DNA of 64,000 bases from Antedon mediterranea (taxonomy: Eukaryota; Echinodermata; Crinoidea; Comatulida; Antedonidae), in NCBI RefSeq assembly GCF_964355755.1, contig NC_092679.1, forward strand, positions 4,960,001 to 5,024,000. Direction: 5' to 3'. A program made the translations under genes and the position numbers. Under the pieces are notes generated by a model. It did no database searches. It was not told the DNA's origin and worked only from the letters and a program-made list of their open reading frames with translations. Of the stretch, positions 45,108 to 57,000 are shown one piece after another. Numbering within the stretch: the stretch's first letter is position 1; each line of letters begins with the position of its first letter.

Positions 45108-48100
45108 TTAGAGCCACATTTTGAATTTAAAGAAAGCTTGTAAGTCAGGGTCATTGACATCTTTATAGTTGACACCAGCGTACACATTCTTTAGTAACTC
45201 ATTCTTGAACTTTGACTCCAGAATCTCTACATACTTTTCTAAACAACCTGGAAAGAAACAATTAGTTTGTCACTTAAACTGACGTACACTTCCAATTCTT
45301 GAAATGTTGGAACAGTTGGTGTGCTTACTTAAGCTCTGTCCACACCAGAGGTTTTACTCTTCCCTGGTCTACACTATAAAATTGTATGCGACAACAAAAA
45401 ATGAGATGTGTTCATACAGTATATGGACACACAATGATGTCATTTTACTACCATATTTGAGCAGATCACACTTTTGATAGTGTAGACAGAGCTTAATTTT
45501 GTTATATAATTTTCTTCAGGGCACCCATCACTGCTTACCAGGAATACATATTGAAAACAGTACAACTTTACACTACAGTAACTTTAGTTTTTATTTTTAG
45601 TTTAGTTCTCATAGCAATTGTCAATTCCTATGTAGTGAAATTTTGATAAAAATTATACAAACCTATTCCCATCACTCGGCCCCATGCGATCAGATGAGGT
45701 TCTAATCGAGGGTCATCAAATTTCTGGTTCTTCATCAGTATTCGCACGATCTCTCCGTGTATGTATGCATCGTCAAATGAGGAGGATTCTGGGAAGGGGA
45801 ACCGGGAATAAACATCTACCGCTTTCATTTGGTCTTTCTTGATTAGAAGATCAGCGAGTTCTATATAGGCATCATGAAGCTAAATAGATAAAATATGATT
45901 AATGGTTTATTTTAAGGCATAGTTGTATTCAGAATAATTGATTTTTTAAAAGATATGTTTTTCTAGATATTCCATTTATTACTGACCTGGGGTGCCATTA
46001 TAATGATGTCATTATACAACATATGTGATTCTTCACTGTCCTCATTTTCTTTGGCTAGCACTCTTGCTAAGCCTAGTCTTGGCTGGTAACTTATCCTGTT
46101 CAAAGGAGTGTTAGCAGGTACTGTGCTTGCTGGCATTGGTTCTATCAGAGAAGAAAGTAATGTTAGCCTTGAAGAATATTATATACAGTAACCACCTGAC
46201 ACGTTAGATTCTTTTTATTTGTGGAATGACTATATTGATAGAAAAGATAGTTCCCATAACATTCTATATTTTGGTTTCCAATGGCTTTGAGTCATTAGCT
46301 ATAATAATATATATATTAGCTATAATTATAATACAGTACCTTCTTTTTTATCCGTAGCCTGTTGCTTAGATATTGCTGTAGCTGAGCCCTTGGCAGGTCC
46401 TCCCCTGTTAGCAGTTGTTTTAGTCACAGTACCCCTAGTAGCTGCTTTTGCTGCAGTACTCTTATTTGGTAATGCTGCTTTAGCAGGGGCTGGTTTCCCT
46501 CGATTTGCTGCTGCTGCACCCCTAACCGGAGTCACCTTAGTTCCGCTAGCTGTAAAATAAAAAACAAAAGTTTACGATATCAAGATGTTGGTATACTATT
46601 TTAAACACCTTGTTGAGAAAGACTATAAGTGTTTTTTATAGACTTACTTGGTGTTACTTTGCTAGCTGTAGCACCCCTACCTCTTCCAACAGGTTTTGTT
46701 ACCCCTCCTCTTGACGCCAGACCACCTCTTGTTGCCGGTTTTGTCTTTGCTGTCACTGCAGCAGCTTTTTCTTCCTTTTCCTTCTCTTTCAGCTTCCACC
46801 ATTCTTGATCTGCAAAACACAATCATTGATTTTCTAAAGTATATATACCAAAAGAACCATCATCATCAGCGAATTTCCGCAATTAAACTTTATTGTTATT
46901 GAGAAACCAACATACCTTTTAACTGCTTTGGTATGTCTCCTCCGGCAATTGGCTGCCCCTCTTGTGCAATGCTAGCTCTGAATGATAACTGAGCCTGCTG
47001 TAGGCTAGTCTTGCTTTCAACTGAGCTAGGCTGGTTATCATAGAAAGCTAGTTGAGCATTCCCTAACAGGCAGAGTGCCTGGCTATTGGTTGGTTGGATA
47101 ATTACACCTGTCTGACAAGTCTGTTGAGAGAAAGTGTTTTATTTTTATCATTTTGTTTGTGGGAGTAGAATTATTCTTACCTCTGTCAATTATCAACATT
47201 ACCTTAGTTTGCAAGTTCATTAACTCCTGATTTTTAGGTAATGTTGAGCAGCGAATAAAAGCAGATAACTGCTGACAACGTTTAGCGATCCATTTGGTTT
47301 TACTTGATTCATTTGTCAGCATCAAGTTTAGTAAGTTAGAATGGCAGTCAAGTAGAATCCATTCCATTGACTGATAGGTGTTTGCACGAGCAGACAGGTT
47401 GCAGAGGTTCCGAGCTGCTAAGGTGCTACAGCTACACAGGAAATGAAATTATAACTATGTTTACACACTCTATTGTAGTTACATATAGTCACTTTCATTT
47501 ATAGCCATGCATGTGAGGTATATAATAACGTTTTGCTAAAATTCAAACAAGAGAAGAATAAGTTGTGTACAAAAATTGGAATTATATTGGTTTTATCAGA
47601 GTATACCGATCACACAGGTACTTTTGTTAACTCTCATGTGATTTATATCAGTAGCTTAAATTGATTCTATATGCATGTTTAACTTTTGTGTGTGAACACA
47701 ACTAAAGCCTATCTATATCATTCTCATTTTAAATTTTAAAACACATTAGGTAATAAGGAACAAACAATACCAGTGAAATATCTGTTTAGCTCCCATTGAC
47801 TTTTCCTTAGGCAACTTATCCTGAATAGAAGCAAGGTGGAGAAAACCTTTGAAAAGTGCCACTGTTGTTGCCCTCCATAGATCCTCTGAGTTTAGGTCAA
47901 ATTCAGGATCTCTAGATAAGAAATGAAAGGTTAGTTAGACTGTTGGCGAGTTTCCATCTTGAATTATTAAGGGTTTTTGACACACCGCATTCAAGTTATT
48001 TTCCAAATAAAACCTGGTTATACTGGCCTTTTTCTAGTGATAAAGGATATATGAATCATTGTAAAAAAATTCTTATTTACCCACAACCAATGTTATCTGC

Positions 48101-51100
48101 ATTGGCTAGGCTCAATTCTAAGAACTTTTCCAAGCCCTCATGGAGGTATGTAACAGCCTCTTTAGCTCTTGAGCCAGAATCAGACTTGTGCTCCATAATT
48201 GATAAGCCTAAGTAAAATCTGTGAAAGAAAACAGAAGAAAGATGCTTTGCAATTAGTATGTTTTGACATCGAGAATGTAGGTAGTAGGAACAACAATTAT
48301 ATGTTAGAGGTTGTGAGAGAGCGGTTAGTTTCAAACTTGTTCTTAAACTGTTTTTTAAATGTCAGCTTTCCACCAACTGATTTCTGAAAGTACCAGTGAT
48401 ATACTATTATTATATTGTGAAACTTATGTTAACCTCGGAATACGAAAACGAAAATATTTAGTTAAATGATTAAAGAATTTACCTTGCAATAGTAAACTGT
48501 GGTTTCAATCCAACAGCCAACTCTAGCCTCTTAATGGCTTCATCTGGTTTGTCCTGCATAAGCAATAGACGTCCTACATGGACATTATATAAAGCATTGT
48601 TCTGATCTAAGCTTAGAGCATCCTGGAACTTCAAAAATGCTTGGCCTAAGGGGTTCTGTTGGTCTGCTGCTGCTTGTGCTGCCTTGCCATCCTGAGAAAA
48701 ATGTTCATAAATATTATTATTATCTACTACTCATTGGATGATGATGGAGAAGGAAAGGGTTGGCTTGAAAATTCAGCCAGCAGTCCACAGCAATAAAGAG
48801 GGCCCAAAGAGGATAGATGAGGTGAGACTTATTAGACAGATATTTTATAATTTAACATTATAACATATTACCTTTGTAGCTTGCTTTGATTTCCATATGT
48901 ACAAGCCCTGAACATAATCAGCTTTCCCTGACTGTCCCGACTCCAGCAAGAATTTGTACTCTTCATCAATTGCTTGGAGAACTCTAGACAATGGAGCCTT
49001 AGGATCAACTCCACGTTGCTGGCATATTCTTCCAATTTCTTCCTCCTTTCCTGTCTCTTTCGCATTCAAAGTTAAGCTTCCAAAATCATCAGCAACATCT
49101 TCCTTTAAATAAAAAAAAAAAAAAAAAAAATTACAATTAAGTCATGTAAGTAGAAAATAATATTGTGATGAGCAGAACAAAATTCATCTCATTGTGGACT
49201 ATTCAAGGCCTACTGTTACAAATACAAGGCACATCATAACAGTAATTTTAACAGCTGTTAACCAGGCAAGATTGACGATCCAGTTTATCTAGGCAAGGCT
49301 AGGCCCTCTCTAGCTTGTTTTGGAAAAGACATCACCTCTTTCTTCAGGCCGTACATGTCTTCAGCATAGTATTTTTCTTCCATGAGTAGGCCTAGCTTGA
49401 AGTGAAGCTCGGCATCTTTAGGCTTTTTTCTAATTGCACAGGCTATGCTAACAGTGGCGTTATGAAGGTGGTCTATTGGTATGTTTGCATCACGAACTGT
49501 TTGGCCTACAGAAAATACAAAGAGTTTGATTTAATTGAACTTCCAACACAATAAAGGTTTCTGCTACCAGAATTGCTTTCTGGTCTTCATGACTTTATTA
49601 AATGTTGATATTACTGCAGTACAGTAGTGTTCTACTGCAGAACAGTTAGTGTTCTAATGCAGTGCATCACAGTAGTGTCTTCTGCTGTACTGTTCTGCTG
49701 TTTTACCTGGTTTTGGTAAGCTATTTCTGTAGTTTTTAATCATCGTTTTAGCATTTTGTAAGAGATCATCTACATTGCCCCCGCCAACTACTTCTTGTAA
49801 AGACTTCTCCCATTGATGCTCCTAAAACATAAATTTGATTTGACATTGAAAAGAAACATTGATAATGAGTGATACAAATAGTACATTATTACATAGCATT
49901 TGTGTACATATTTAGCTAGGATTTTCTGGTATTTTAAACAATTAAAATATGGAAAAGAAGAAGATAACAGATTACAGTACCTTGTAGGAATGTTTGATTT
50001 CACGATTGGTGAATTTTCCAGTACAGAGATTGGCATTGTGCCAATCCATCTCACTTTTGGTTACTTTATGACTACAGCTACTACATGTCTCTTTTTCTAT
50101 CTGTGAATACGTGTTTTAATTATTATTATTTATTTATTTTTTATTATTGCGAGGTATATAACCTAAACCTGAATAACATCCTGAAGAGACTACCTTAATG
50201 TTACCTGTATTTTTTATTTATTTACACTAGGTTAGCAGGTCCAGTAATAATCTGTTACTGTGTGCGTACTAGTACACCGCTGAGGCAAATCCCCACCCCC
50301 TACACGTCTCCAAAGATGTACTAGGTTCTTTAAAGTGCACATGAGCCAGATGTGTACAATGGACGTACAATTTATAGTCCAAGAAGACTCGTTCTACCAC
50401 CAGAACCATGGAACAAATAAGCCTCGAACCCTTGTCGATGTTGTGGCTGCTTAATTAATGTTTAACTGTCTTAACCGTATATTTTAGTTATATCTTACCT
50501 CATCATTTTCCCCAGTTATTGGTTTCAGATGACAATTCTTGATATGATTTCCTAGTTCAGAATACTCCATCTTTGCTGTACAACCTAGAAATTAATTAAT
50601 TTGTTAATTTCAATGACAAGTATTGCTATATTAGTATGATTTATGCTATTTATATAGTAAGGTTGTGTGTATGTTAGTGGTGTACACTATTGCTTGGTTC
50701 CCACTAGAGACACAATGCAAGTATGTTATGCAAAGTAAGGGATTTGACCAATCACAAGCGATGGATTATTCAAAAAATCGCTTGTGATTGGTCAAGTTGC
50801 TTAGGTTACCCATGACAAATATGAATTATTACCAGAATATTGTTTTTTAAATAAGTTCAGCTTTAACACACCTAAATATGAATATATACACTTCACATTT
50901 ATTGCTGACAATTCCGTGTCCATTTTTTCTTCAACTAATTTCCAATCGCCGTCCAATGGTGTTTCATCTAATGGATCAATCTTGGATGTCCGTGTAAGGA
51001 GTTCAATGATTGGTTCACTGAATACATGCTTAGGGTCAGATTCTTTGATACTGATTGGTCTATACAATGGGCCTAAGGTCACAGGGCATTCATACTTCAT

Positions 51101-52719
51101 AGCAATAGGTGGGTCTTCAAAGTTGACAATAGCTGGGAGCCACTTCCTGATAATATTGATGACATAGATCTGATGAAATAAAGAATAAAATGTATATAGA
51201 CAAATAACATAAGAATGTTAATTGTAGTCCAAAAGGTCTTGAATTAATTACCTTTTCAGGAAACCAAACTTTAAACTCGCAAATATATATTTTGGCCCAG
51301 CAAAATGATGGTACCGGTAGGTATTGACAACATTTCTAGATCCATGTACTGTATATATGCAGTAACTAAAAATAATATCTGGGTTCTTTAAAGTAGGCCA
51401 CATGACCATATCACAGCTCTTTTCAAAACTTTTCTTTGCGAGTTTCTGTAAAATAAAATTGTACCTGGGTATTTGACCCATCTATTGAGGTGACTTTTAT
51501 TTCAATGGTTGTATCACCAACATTTAGGCCAACTTCTGATTCCGCCGACGATTCCCCATTCACAGTTACCGACGTCTTTTTGTCGGGTGCTTTTGCCTTT
51601 ACACTGAGCATGCTCAGACTGCATGGAACAATGCCTGCAAATTAGAATGTTTAAAAAGTTTATTGTAAAAGGTTTTTTATAGGATGCAATTAAAATATCC
51701 TTTTTTTGTGTCTTTTTTTTTCCAAAATAAACACCTAGTGACCAAACAAATTATATTTTAAGTGCTTCTTTTACTGACGCCCGTATTCTTAAACCGGACT
51801 TTAGTCGTAGTTTGCACAAATACAGTATTTTTTTTACTTATGTTGTTATAGTTATCCAATGGTATAGAATGCCAAAGCGATACATATTCGATGCTTGTTT
51901 AAATTAATAATAATTTAGTATGTTAAATACAAAAGCCTACTTGTATAGTTAGTTACTGTGGTACTGAAATCTGGTGTGAGCTGTCCAATAGATAGTGTAA
52001 TGCTGCTAAGAGTAGCATCTTTTGCTGAAAGCCTCTTAACATTGATCTTGTAGAATTTAGTGGTTCCATCTTCAGCTGACACTTCTATTTTGAGTACGGT
52101 GACATCATCTTCTTTCAATGGTAATGTCTTGCTGCCTTCACTTCCCTGGAAAAAAGATGTAGTGACTTCGTACTTCGTTTCCCTAAATTCAATGCATTTG
52201 TCACCTACTACTTGGACCTCTAGACTAAGCCTACCTCCTACTACATTCTAGCTAGGCCTATTAATATTAATCCTAAATACAAACATATTAGTTACCGAGT
52301 TGGCCGTAGGTAGCTAGGATGACAAGTTCTGGTAACAGTTTCATTTAGGCCTAGTTCATACTTAATCTAGGCCTAGCTAGGCATTATCTGTATAATCTAG
52401 ACTAGTTCTAGGTTAGTTAGGCCTAGACTAGAGAATCAATCAATCATCAGGCCTCTCTATCCAGTTTATCTAGGCAAGGCTAGGGCCTAGCTAGGCCCTC
52501 CCAACAAGCTCCTAGGCCTAGCTTGTTTCGGAAACTCACAATGATTTGATAGCTTGCATTACTGTCGCTGGTTAAGCAACTTATAGTAATTTGTGCAACA
52601 TCACTGGGTACAGTCACGCTATATTCAGTTGTGTTTCTTGCAAACTTTGGACTCAACGTTCCGGGTTTTACAGACAGTTTTTCAAGATCACAGTCATCCA
52701 TATTTTGACGATTGTTCAA
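45108..52719 (-). CDS. Uncharacterised protein: cadherin-like domains, U-box-like, zinc-finger and TPR, 19 exons, 1120 aa
   Basis: Exons in order of translation: 52540-52719, 51941-52145, 51465-51634, 50890-51169, 50499-50584, 49981-50100, 49707-49821, 49336-49505, 48872-49102, 48483-48691, 48081-48218, 47771-47911, 47203-47431, 46916-47120, 46648-46809, 46340-46549, 45987-46141, 45663-45879, 45108-45247. Residues ~8-95 and ~98-192 match the cadherin-like beta-sandwich pattern ('KFARNTTEYSVTVPSD...VSAEDGTTKFYKINVKR', then 'TSIDGSNTQIYVINIIRK'). Residues ~210-275 resemble a U-box ('YECPVTLGPLYRP', 'SKIDPLDETPLDGDW'). Two C2HC motifs follow: CC-x11-H-x3-C (~279-296) and CxxC-x11-H-x4-C (~312-333). 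Residues ~400-830 are helical with TPR-like units ('NNALYNVHVGRLLLMQDKPD'). Residues ~845-950 are a Lys/Ala/Gly/Arg-rich linker, and ~955-1120 a final helical domain. There is no signal peptide, so it is probably intracellular. A ubiquitin-ligase or scaffold role is a guess from the U-box-like fold. An inner Met at residue 7 could also start it. Confidence 0.9.
45329..45495. mobile_element. Family A MITE-like element
   Basis: 'ttaagctctgtccacaccag' at the left and 'gtgtagacagagcttaattt' at the right. The interior has 'gtgttcatacagtatatgg' and 'actaccatatttgagcagat'. It lies in the last intron of the U-box/TPR gene. A second terminus-like word at 45366 suggests an inner rearrangement. Confidence 0.75.
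49278..49328 (-). repeat. Intron 8 start, homologous to intron 1 start of the same gene
   Basis: Read on the minus strand, just inside the donor, 'aaaacaagctagagagggcc' and 'ccttgcctagataaactgg' match the intron 1 start at 52455-52532. Intron 1 carries an extra CTAGGCCTAG-rich segment. Confidence 0.7.
50692..50806. mobile_element. Short inverted-repeat element with 'accaatcacaagcga' arms
   Basis: Arms 'tgaccaatcacaagcga' and 'tcgcttgtgattggtca' enclose about 17 bases. The left edge 'ggttcccactagagac' resembles the family D terminus. In an intron of the U-box/TPR gene. Confidence 0.65.
52200..52532. repeat. TAGGCCTA-rich patch in intron 1 of the U-box/TPR gene
   Basis: At least six overlapping CTAGGCCTAG-type palindromes within about 330 bases, reaching to within ten bases of the exon 1 donor. 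Confidence 0.65.
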
Positions 52720-54076
52720 TTTATTTTTATTTTACTTCTTCTGCAGATTGTTTTTGTTGTTGTTTGGACCCTGGCGTCCCTTGCAACCAATCAAAAAAGG
52801 TCAAATTTACTCAAGCGCGAAAAACTTTGTTAATCTCTAGAGGGCGGCCCTGAGATAATTATTTTTTTCGCCCTTGAAAAAGACGCTAAGCGTCTTCTAT
52901 ATGGGAACGTGTATCCTATATATCGGAGTATTTTATTTCTAAATTGGTATATTTATGAGTTTAGATTCCGGAAATATACAATGCTCGACCTCGGGTACAC
53001 AATGAATCAATGTTCACATCAAAGGATGCAGTACAGTACGATTTTATTCATGAAACTTGTAAAATATAATAAATCTCTCTCCATTATCTAGGCCTCTAGC
53101 CCACACTAGAAAAATATATATGATTCTATATTATGTAATAAGCTTTATGAAAGCATTGCCACTAGATCCCTATAATACAATATAGAAATATTGATCGAAA
53201 ACTGTCATTTTAATTAAAATAAAAATTTAAAATATATTCGATATACATATTTAAATAATAGACTTATAAGGGACTATTCAATCGTAGTTCGGATTTTGGA
53301 AAATTAGTGTCCACTTAGCCTAGTCTGGTTGGTGAATATACTTTTTTCTGTGGCATTAGTATTGAATATATCTAATCCAATATTTAGGCGAGACCAATTT
53401 TATTGTAGACCTAGGCCACCAAATCAGAGTGCAAACATATTTCAACGATAAGGCCTACGAAGGGCTCTTCCCGCCATTAAACATTGTTGTTCATTAATTA
53501 ACTTATGGCAAGTACGGGCTTGCATACCGTCATGTCTATACTATTTAAACTATACTATTATTACTACATATATATATATATATATTATAATAATCACACA
53601 CAAAACACAATGAAATATGTTTAACATTGTGTTATAATGATAGATACACCTTGGAAATTATCACACATTTGTACTAGCTCATTGTTTTTACCCGTTACTG
53701 TGTGCCTCCTATTGACATTGATATTTGCATAGTTATTCGCCAAAACATAAAAATGTGTTGACTTTTTTGACCGTCCTAATCTAATAATTTAATCATAAAT
53801 ATTTGTTGATTGTATTGAAGCTATAGAATTCAAACACTCATCTTTTAAAGAATACTATTAGTAGTGCAGCTGCTCTGTATATAGTTTTGGCTACGTTACA
53901 TTGCTGTGCGTTTTTTGTGCAGTTTTACCATTAATTTAAGACATTAAGGATTGGAAACCTGCAAACATCGAACGTCATTGTTAACCTGTTATTTAATATA
54001 TAATTATATATTTAATTATATACAAATCTGATTATCCCTATTAGTTTCAATCAAATGTCTGCATGTCCAATACTTT
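52720..54076. other. Spacer between the U-box/TPR gene and the REJ gene
   Basis: No exon seen. It should hold the promoter of the minus-strand U-box/TPR gene at its left and the 3' UTR of the REJ gene at its right. A small inverted repeat, aagacgct-a-agcgtctt, lies at 52880-52896, and a short (TA)n run near 53566-53585. Confidence 0.55.
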
Positions 54077-57000
54077 TTAGCAATGCCCAGTAGACTTTAG
54101 GCCACTAGAACTGCTACTAACAGAGGCACAAGAGCCCATCGGCTGGGGTGGAGGTATGTAGGTTGCCGGAGGTTCTACAGGCGCCATACCGTTTGTGCAA
54201 GCCTGTACGTAGCTAGAATAATTGTCTGATTTAGTGGATTTAGGTTCCCCACTAGGTGAAACCATTGTTACCGGGGGAATCTGATCGTATGGTGGTGCGC
54301 TGGGATATAACACGGGGTATACGGGGTTCGTTGGCGGCGGTAACTGTTCGGTGCCTGGGTGCGGTTGTTGCATTCTGATTGGCTGACATTTTGGCGGTTC
54401 CTGCTGCTCTACTATCGGCTGCTGTCTCTCTTCCTTGTTGAGTAATTTTGTGGAATTATTTTTCATTGTTACAATGAGAACGATAATTATTATCGATAGA
54501 ACTGCAACGACAATCACGCAAACAAGTACGTACACTATCAAATCTAAAAAAAAAAGAAAATGTTCGTCAACATTATTTTAAAATAAATTTTATTTATTAG
54601 AAAATACTTCGTTCCACTTGAACGCAGCACAATGACGTAGGCGCAATGCAAGTGAGTTGACCACCAATCACAATCGACAGTAAGGGACAGTAAATATTTC
54701 GTATCGCGTCATGATTGGTCAAATAGCTTTTACTGCTGAATTTGTTCTCATCACCATCTTAAATTATCAAATATTTAAAAGAAATAATGTGTCCTTACTA
54801 TCACCATCATCGTCTTCCACATCTTTGATTGGTGTGTCTGTTGTAGACTGGACTACACTACTGAAAACAGCGAAATATGATAAATGATTCGATAGACATT
54901 TCACTTCATTAGTATAAACCGCGGTAGTTGTAACGGATGCTGTGCTCCACACACTCTGAGCGCTGTCCCAGTATCGGCATTCGTACGTGACATGAGCTTG
55001 TTGATTCGTCAGTGGAATCGTGATGGTAATTGGATCAGTTAAGTCGGCAACAGTGATCTCAGCACCTATAAAATTGGAAAATTTTTAGAAACTACATAGC
55101 TGTAAACGAATCTTTTTTTGGACCATATTTAATGAGGGTGATCCGTCCAGCAATTGCTGATCATTATGGACCCTTAGAGAGAGGTTCACAAGACAAACAT
55201 ATACCCAAGATGCTCTACATACACAAAGTCTTATTACAAGTCTTTGGGAGTGGAGTTGTAATTTTGTCCTTAGAAAAAATCCTGACATGTGACAGGACCC
55301 TTGGAGTGGTAGCCAAGCATCATAACCACCAAGCCACAACTCCACTCTAAAAGAACATCTCCGAATAACAAATAATGAAAATAATAAATAATTTATGAGA
55401 AAAGTCAAGATACCAAAAAGACGAGGACGATACAAAATTTATTATAGAAAATTATACGAAAAGAAATAAGTCTATGCACACTTTGGCCACCAATTGCTCT
55501 GATTGAAGAAATCTTGTTAAATGTTAGGTGCGCTATGTCGCAAGACGTTCAGCGTTCGCGATGATAGCTGTGTTTAAAGTCACTACAATAGCATAGACAA
55601 TAGGGTTCTGTGTCTGTGTCTCTCTATTCTGAATTAGAACAATGTTAATATATTTCATAACTGCATGCCATACTAGTAATTGTTAAAACAAAATACCTGT
55701 CTCCGGATCAGCCAATTGAACGTTGATAATGCTGGATGAGCGCGTGTTCTTGTCTTCATCAGTTGTGGAGAGATAGTCAACAGTGTCTGCATACTGTATG
55801 AGAGTGACTGTAACACCAGAGCAAGTTGTTGAACCACAAGACCAGGCTCCACCATACCTAAGGAAAAAATATCACTGCTATTAGCCACAGAGTTAAATGG
55901 TGCTAAGATGAAGACAAGAAATCATTTTGATAATGCTATTGAAAATGATCATTTGGCCGTAATAATGATTGCCATAAGGGTAACCAATGATAACATACCT
56001 ATATATATATACATAAATCCAAAGGCAAATTACTGAGAAAAATGACAATGCTGTGGGTATCAGTGGCTGGGTATCAGTGGCTGGATCTCAATGGAGATAC
56101 AAAAATAAAAAGCGAAAAGCTAAATCAAAACGATAAAGTAAACAGCCAGAAAAGTTAGCAGAGCTTTCGGGCAACACTAGCCCTTCATCAGTGAATATAT
56201 ATATATATATCTCCACCCTCTATTCACCAGTCTTGTGCCTCTTTTAATTTATTTCTTTTATTCCTGTCCACACAGGCAGCGCTTGCCTGATATCTATCTA
56301 TCTATTTATCTTGTCCAAGTACCTTTACTTGCACTGATGAAGGGCTAGTGTTGCCCGAAAACTCTGTAAACTTTTCTGGCTGTTTTACTTTAATGTTTTG
56401 ATTTAGCTTTTCGCTTCTTTTTTTTTTATCTCCATTGAGATCCAGCCACTGATAACCACAGCACTGTCATTTTTTCAGTATTTTTCCTTTGGATTTATAT
56501 TTTTATTTTACTCTCCAAGATAAGATAATGTAAATGGCACTAATAATTGAATATTTATATTGGGACCCAGGATTCTGTGATTCGTAAGCAGTAAAGCTAC
56601 AATATTATTTATACATTGATTTTAATACATAATTTCATTGTATGTATTCACGGAAATTACAAAACGCTACTTACAGACTTTCTAATTGAGTACCGAAGTT
56701 AACGCTGGCGGCGGCAGAAGACGCAGCGGCAGTTGTGTATGTGCCGCTCAACAGGGTTTTGGATACAGTACTGGTGAGGTCTGACGTCGACGTCACAATC
56801 GGATCTTCTCCAAGAACAATACTCATTCCTTGCGAACTCATCAATTTGCTTTGTACAGATCTGTTTTGAAAGAGAGCTTGTTTAGTATAACCAGGGAAGA
56901 GTGAAATTATAATAGAGCACACCAGGGTTCAAACCAGCATGCACAATGAAGAAATAGAGATGCCTTTGCCATGCAGTGGTGAAAGGTAGCAATTTAAGCC

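Noticed and set aside
47181..47202. Alternative downstream donor for U-box/TPR exon 13
   Set aside because: Using 'gtaaga' at 47180 would end in phase 1, while exon 14 needs phase 0. The donor at 47202 keeps the frame.
52480..52539. Extension of the U-box/TPR exon 1 beyond the donor
   Set aside because: The added residues come from the CTAGGCCTAG-rich intron start. The GTGAGT donor at 52539 joins cleanly to the rest of the cadherin-like domain.
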